41,482 bases of DNA from a virus, in IMG/VR virus record IMGVR_UViG_3300043410_000938, positions 1 through 41,482 of that record; one strand, 5' to 3'. Position 1 is the first letter of the stretch. Every line of letters begins with the position of its first letter. The position numbers were made by a program, and so were the translations under genes. Positions 37,615-41,482 of the stretch are shown here, one piece after another. Below the pieces are notes generated by a model, which worked only from the letters and a program-made list of their open reading frames with translations, did not search any database and was not told the DNA's origin.

Positions 37615-39086
37615 TAGTGCATATTCCCTTCAGCTAATGCTGATTTTCTGCCTATTTGTTGTGATAAATCACGCACCATGCCTTTTGCGTCAGTGGCTTG
37701 TGTGTTTACCGTAATATCGCCATTAATGGTGATACCGTTGTTATTGGTTGATTGGTTTAAGGTTTGTGCGCTTTGTGGTTTGTTTTGCAAACTGTCAACG
37801 TATGAATTTAATTTAGGGTTTTCTTTATTTGTACCCATTATCATTTGTTTTTCAACGTATGCTTTTGGGTCGCCTTCAATTCTTGTTATTTCTTTTGATA
37901 ATTGATTCATCAATTCTTTATTTTTAGGATCAATTACTTCATTAACGCCTATGTGCAATTTTTTTGCTAATTTTTCATAATAGCCTTTTGTGTCATTCTC
38001 TGTTTCTGGCGCATATTTTTCAATAATTGATTTAAGCGTATTTTTCCCGCCTGCAATATAATTTTGCAATAAATCATCTTGAGCGCGTGATCCTGTTTCT
38101 TTATCTGGGAAAATAGCAAACCCTTTGTCATCTTTTCCGACTGCGCCATGTTTTTTAGACCAATCAGAATATCGGATATTGCCCGGATTATTGTTACGCA
38201 TATTGCGTAATCCTTTCACTTTATCCTTTGCGCCTTCCCATGCTTTTTTTAATGGTTCGGTAATGGTTGGAACGCCTTGCGGTGTTTTTCCAGCGTAAAT
38301 ATCTTTTATTGATCCAGCAATTTCATTCTTTGCCTTATTTAATGCTTCGGTTGCGCTTTGTGCGTCTTTGGCTGCTTTTGCTGTGGATTGTGCGTTCTTT
38401 TCCGCTTCATCCATTGCTGCATTGAATTCTTTATCGTCTTTTGAGAATAAAAAGGATAATCCTTCGCCTAAACCCATTTGACGAGCAATATAAGCACGTT
38501 TGCGCTCGTCCTCGATACCCATTAACCCTTTTCTAACATCGGTCAATAGAGTGCGCGTATCTTTTAATTTTCCGTTTTGATCTGTTACAGATACGCCAAT
38601 ACGACTAAAATATTTAAATAATTCGCTGCCTTTGCCTTCGACTTCTAATCCAGTAATGGCGTTATACATATCAGCAACATTATTTAAAATGCTTTTGCTT
38701 GAATCGCCTAAATTTTCTGATAAGTTTTGAAGTGTACCAACTTGAGTTGTAGACATACCCAAGAATTTAGCGACTTTTTCTGTATCGCTTAAATCAGAAA
38801 CAGCGGCTAATACTTTTCGTGATGCAGCAACGGCAACAAAACCCTTTGCCATGCCTTTGAGGGAATTAGAAATAAGCGCGTATTGCTTATTTTCTTCTTT
38901 TAAATCTTCTGTGTATTCTTCGGAATCGTTTGATAAATCTTTGTAGTTTTTACGATTCTTTTTTGCAATTTTGTCTGTTTTCTTTTCTGTGTCTTTTAAC
39001 TTTTTGATAGTGGCATCCATGCCTTTGTTTAAGCCTTTGGCATCAATACCGATTTGCACTAATAGTTTATCTATTATTGTTGCCAT
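37614..39086 (-). CDS. Tail tape measure protein with an embedded lysozyme-like domain
   Basis: A 490-aa protein. The N-terminal 100 residues are Lys-rich and helical (GLNKGMDATIKKLKDTEKKT). A helical region follows (LGMSTTQVGTLQNLSENLGD). Residues about 293-390 hold RNMRNNNPGNIRYSDWSKKH ... DDKGFAIFPDKETGSRAQDD ... IIEKYAPETENDTKGYYEKL, a lysozyme-like domain known from virion proteins. At about 0.15 nm per residue it would measure a tail of roughly 70 nm. It overlaps the chaperone frame by 20 bp. Confidence 0.75.
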   Translation of the reverse strand: MATIIDKLLVQIGIDAKGLNKGMDATIKKLKDTEKKTDKIAKKNRKNYKDLSNDSEEYTEDLKEENKQYALISNSLKGMAKGFVAVAASRKVLAAVSDLSDTEKVAKFLGMSTTQVGTLQNLSENLGDSSKSILNNVADMYNAITGLEVEGKGSELFKYFSRIGVSVTDQNGKLKDTRTLLTDVRKGLMGIEDERKRAYIARQMGLGEGLSFLFSKDDKEFNAAMDEAEKNAQSTAKAAKDAQSATEALNKAKNEIAGSIKDIYAGKTPQGVPTITEPLKKAWEGAKDKVKGLRNMRNNNPGNIRYSDWSKKHGAVGKDDKGFAIFPDKETGSRAQDDLLQNYIAGGKNTLKSIIEKYAPETENDTKGYYEKLAKKLHIGVNEVIDPKNKELMNQLSKEITRIEGDPKAYVEKQMIMGTNKENPKLNSYVDSLQNKPQSAQTLNQSTNNNGITINGDITVNTQATDAKGMVRDLSQQIGRKSALAEGNMH

Positions 39087-39674
39087 TGCTTATAATCCTA
39101 ATCCTATCGTTATAACTGTTTACGCTTAAAATTTCATAAAGTAAATAAGCATCTTCTAAACCATAAACCGTTTGCAACTCGTTAAGCGTTGCAAGTTTGT
39201 TGCTGATTAAAGTACCTAAAATTCCGCAAATATTAGCATAATTGACTAACCCCCGCAAAGGTTGACCCTTTGGGAGTAACATATAATCGGGCGTTAGTCG
39301 TCCGTAAAAAAATCGGTATGCAGCGAAAATACTTCTTTACGCAATTTAATTAACGTGCGCGGATCTTCAAAATCATCGGCTAATATCAATTTCCTTGTGC
39401 CTGCTTGTGTGACAATGCTAACGCAAGTCAACATCTCATCAAGCAAAGGCTCTGCATCTTTGAAATTTACCTTAAATAAAGCCACTAAGCCTTTTCTGAC
39501 AAATTCAGCAAATGGCGCATTACTCAGATCATCGGGTAATTCGCTACCATTTGCCGCAATTAACCATAATGCTTTAATAGCCCATTTTTCAGCTTTGAAA
39601 GCCGACATTTCAGTGATTCTGTAAACGCGGGCAGAATCTCTGCCCACGCCTGATACATCTTTAGTTTTTAGCAT
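39067..39674 (-). CDS. Tail assembly chaperone GT fusion by -1 frameshift
   Basis: The upstream chaperone frame ends GAT TTT TTT ACG GAC GAC TAA. Slipping back one base on the seven T gives TAC GGA CGA CTA ACG CCC GAT TAT ATG and stays open to 39067, adding 79 residues (YGRLTPDYMLLPKG ... RIRIISNGNNNR) for a 202-aa product. The second part alone has an ATG at 39282 but no ribosome site. This matches the lambda G/GT and related chaperones that coat the tape measure during tail building, and it lies directly before the tape measure gene. Shown by sequence pattern; frameshift rate unknown. Confidence 0.72.
39294..39674 (-). CDS. Tail assembly chaperone, short form
   Basis: A 126-aa product ending FSLHTDFFTDD when no frameshift occurs. 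The core (AEKWAIKALWLIAANGSELP, FVRKGLVALFKVNFKDAEPL) is helical and fits tail chaperones in this gene position, between tube and tape measure. It begins 3 bp after the tube gene. Confidence 0.72.
   Translation of the reverse strand: MLKTKDVSGVGRDSARVYRITEMSAFKAEKWAIKALWLIAANGSELPDDLSNAPFAEFVRKGLVALFKVNFKDAEPLLDEMLTCVSIVTQAGTRKLILADDFEDPRTLIKLRKEVFSLHTDFFTDD
39306..39312 (-). promoter_or_regulatory. -1 frameshift slippery site (T TTT TTT)
   Basis: Seven T in the leftward strand are placed so that the upstream frame reads T TTT TTT, the ideal heptamer for tandem -1 slippage. It lies four codons before the zero-frame stop, and the -1 frame is open across it. A TAA stop soon after would favour pausing. 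Confidence 0.72.
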
Positions 39675-39677
39675 TCA

Positions 39678-40112
39678 TTAACCAATAATGGCTGGAATTA
39701 CTGCTTCCCACACGATTGTGAAATCTTGTGGTGCTAAAGTTTTTTGCGCGTCTGGCAAAGGCTTGTAGTTTGTCAATGTACCATTGATGAAACTATAAGA
39801 TTTATTCGTTGCTGGATATGTCAACGTGCCTGTCAATTCATAGAATGTTTTATTTACATTTGAGAATTGATAGATTTGATCGAACACGGCAATCGAATCG
39901 CTGTCAGCTTGCAAATGAACCGCTTGTGTGTACATTTGCGGAATCCAGCCGCTAGACTTTTTACCGTCTACGCCAAGCAAGTTTTCTGCAATATCTTGCG
40001 CGTCAACATCGAAAGCGTTATCAACTGCAAATCCTTGCACTTGATGAACAATAGCTAGTTCTGGGCAGGTAATAACCAAGACCGCACTAGCGGATGTAAT
40101 ATTGTTAGCCAT
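39678..40112 (-). CDS. Tail tube protein (DUF3277-like)
   Basis: A 144-aa protein: QVQGFAVDNAFDVDAQDIAE, then MYTQAVHLQADSDSIAVFDQ and INGTLTNYKPLPDAQKTLAP, the DUF3277 pattern. It forms the inner tube inside the sheath. AAAGGG lies nine bases before the ATG. It is placed between sheath and chaperone, as usual. Confidence 0.82.
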   Translation of the reverse strand: MANNITSASAVLVITCPELAIVHQVQGFAVDNAFDVDAQDIAENLLGVDGKKSSGWIPQMYTQAVHLQADSDSIAVFDQIYQFSNVNKTFYELTGTLTYPATNKSYSFINGTLTNYKPLPDAQKTLAPQDFTIVWEAVIPAIIG

Positions 40113-40124
40113 TAGTTTTGCCCT

Positions 40125-41482
40125 TTATAAAATAACAATTGAATCAAGTTGAATTTTTTGAATCGCGCCACCGTCTGTGTAATAAAGCATTAATGGTGGT
40201 GATTGGCGTTGTCCGCGTACTTGCGTTGACGCTGTGCCAATGTACAAATAATAACCGTATGTTTGCAGGTTTTTGCTAATGTCAAAACCAACCGCATAAG
40301 TAATTGCAGCAATTTGTGAAGCAGATAACGTCACGCCACTTCTAATAATGCCAGAATTAATGCCTTGTTTGATTGGATCAGCACACCAAGCGCGTAAAAG
40401 GGTATCACCCACAGCGGTATATGGTGCTAAATTAACTTGCAATAATCCCTCAAAAATAGACAACGCTAATTGAGAGTTTAAGAAAATTTGACCAACATAA
40501 GTATCGAACCATTTAAAGCGTGAACCCGCTAACGCGCCATCAGCCACGATGTTATAAATATTTCCTAAGCCGGGTGCGCTGTATGTTCCATAATATGTGT
40601 AATTATTGGCAATCAAATTATTTGCAGCGGTTTGCGTAGTTACAGTTTCAACATATGATGCAAGTCCGGGCTGTTGTCTAAATTTAAGCGTTGCACGTCC
40701 ATTTAGCGTGTTCCAATTTAATGAAGCCGCCACGCCTGTTGCCATTGCTGCAAGGTATTGCGCTCCAATTGAAGCCCATAAAACAATAACACCATCAAAT
40801 TGATCTGCTGCTAAGATTGAACCAATACCAGCCGCATAAGGTGTTGTAGTAGCCGCTAATGGATCAGAATCGAAACACACATACAAGAATTTATCATTCT
40901 GTGTTTGCGTCCATTGTGCGAATAATACCGCATCACCGTTTGAAACTTCCCATGTTGTTGTGAATGTCGCCCAGTTGCTAGACAAACTTTTTACTTTTGT
41001 GATCGCTTGTGTTGCAGTTTCAGCCGCTACACCTTGTGACAATGTGCCCGCGCTCAATCCCAATAATGCAGCCGTTGTGCCGCTTGCATAAGTGATTGTT
41101 GAAGTTGCGCCTGTTGTGTTTGATGTAATTTTGAATTTGCTGCTCAAACTATCCCAAGTGATAGTGGGTTTGTTTGAGCCTGTCCAGCTCAAAGCGGTTT
41201 TAATCAAATTGATAACTGACGTGCCTTCACTTCCACCAATGCTTGTTGCGCTTGATAAATTTAAAGCCGATGCAGTTGAAACAGTACCATCAACCGTAAT
41301 TGATAATGTCCCGCTAATCGCTTGGAAATAAGTTAAAGGCTCACCAGCGAGTGATGTGCTTAATAACCATGCCGATGTAGCTGTTGCAGCAAAACCAGAA
41401 AAATATAAAGCACTTGGAAATGAAGTGCAGTTTGTAAAACCAGAAAAATAAATTGAAGCCATTTTATATTCTGTCGATGCAG
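40125..41482 (-). CDS. Tail sheath protein, C-terminal part (cut by window edge)
   Basis: The remaining, larger part of the DUF3383-like sheath. The frame is open through 41482 and continues in the left part (1-424), so an apparent start at 41462 is internal; the full protein has 509 aa. Recognisable stretches are SATSIGGSEGTSVINLIKTA, LFAQWTQTQNDKFLYVCFDS and the C-terminal YAVGFDISKNLQTYGYYLYI, the conserved sheath domain that interlocks rings. It precedes the tube gene by 12 bp. Confidence 0.85.
   Translation of the reverse strand, partial: ASTEYKMASIYFSGFTNCTSFPSALYFSGFAATATSAWLLSTSLAGEPLTYFQAISGTLSITVDGTVSTASALNLSSATSIGGSEGTSVINLIKTALSWTGSNKPTITWDSLSSKFKITSNTTGATSTITYASGTTAALLGLSAGTLSQGVAAETATQAITKVKSLSSNWATFTTTWEVSNGDAVLFAQWTQTQNDKFLYVCFDSDPLAATTTPYAAGIGSILAADQFDGVIVLWASIGAQYLAAMATGVAASLNWNTLNGRATLKFRQQPGLASYVETVTTQTAANNLIANNYTYYGTYSAPGLGNIYNIVADGALAGSRFKWFDTYVGQIFLNSQLALSIFEGLLQVNLAPYTAVGDTLLRAWCADPIKQGINSGIIRSGVTLSASQIAAITYAVGFDISKNLQTYGYYLYIGTASTQVRGQRQSPPLMLYYTDGGAIQKIQLDSIVIL
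41231..41482. repeat. Right copy of the terminal redundancy
   Basis: This matches bases 1-252 with three differences (41310, 41349, 41355). All fall on third codon positions of the sheath frame and leave Gly, Leu and Thr unchanged. Confidence 0.9.

Noticed and set aside
40125-41462. Tail sheath starting at 41462 (445 aa)
   Set aside because: The same ATG at 232 in the left copy lies 64 codons inside a longer frame that has a proper ribosome site at 424, so it is an internal Met.

Overview
The window is one essentially complete genome of a tailed phage with a contractile tail (myovirus morphology). Positions 1-252 recur at 41231-41482, so the molecule closes into a circle of about 41,230 bp and the cut falls inside the tail sheath gene. 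The DNA is AT-rich with strong AAGGAG-type ribosome sites. The GH108-type endolysin, YdaS/Cro-like regulator and Rad52/YqaJ/SSB recombination set point to a Gram-negative, probably proteobacterial, host; nothing in the sequence fixes the genus. I see no integrase and no CI-type repressor, so a lytic life style is likely.

Layout. From a divergent promoter region at about 17,181-17,294 a leftward unit runs round to position 1: Cro-like regulator, SF2 helicase, VRR-NUC nuclease and SF3 helicase; an iteron-rich origin candidate (13,149-13,380); a repeated, highly structured noncoding region (11,612-12,968) interleaved with two small genes; then small and large terminase, portal, Mu F-like protein, protease/scaffold, cement protein, major capsid, neck and connector proteins and the sheath. 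Across the circle junction the same strand continues (41,482 down to 25,354) with sheath, tube, tail chaperones, tape measure, baseplate, spike, fibres and lysis genes. The only rightward unit, 17,295-25,341, holds annealase, exonuclease, SSB and then about 25 small early genes, many overlapping by ATGA, including dUTPase, a DUF3310 protein and a stand-alone piece related to B12-dependent ribonucleotide reductase. The two units converge at a bidirectional terminator near 25,340.

How it works together. Early rightward genes provide recombination and nucleotide-pool functions. The first leftward genes replicate the DNA from the iteron region. TerS/TerL package it through the portal into a capsid matured by a protease with a nested scaffold. 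The contractile tail ends in a spike-fibre fusion and several fibre proteins, one with a fibronectin domain and a probable seven-bladed propeller. Lysis is by a GH108 muramidase with three small membrane proteins.

Most notable. (1) The large terminase carries an intein whose interior also encodes, in another reading frame and from its own ribosome site, an HNH endonuclease. (2) A three-unit array of structured RNA modules with near-identical linkers sits upstream of the terminase genes and ends in an intrinsic terminator. (3) There is a clear -1 frameshift site in the tail chaperone gene.
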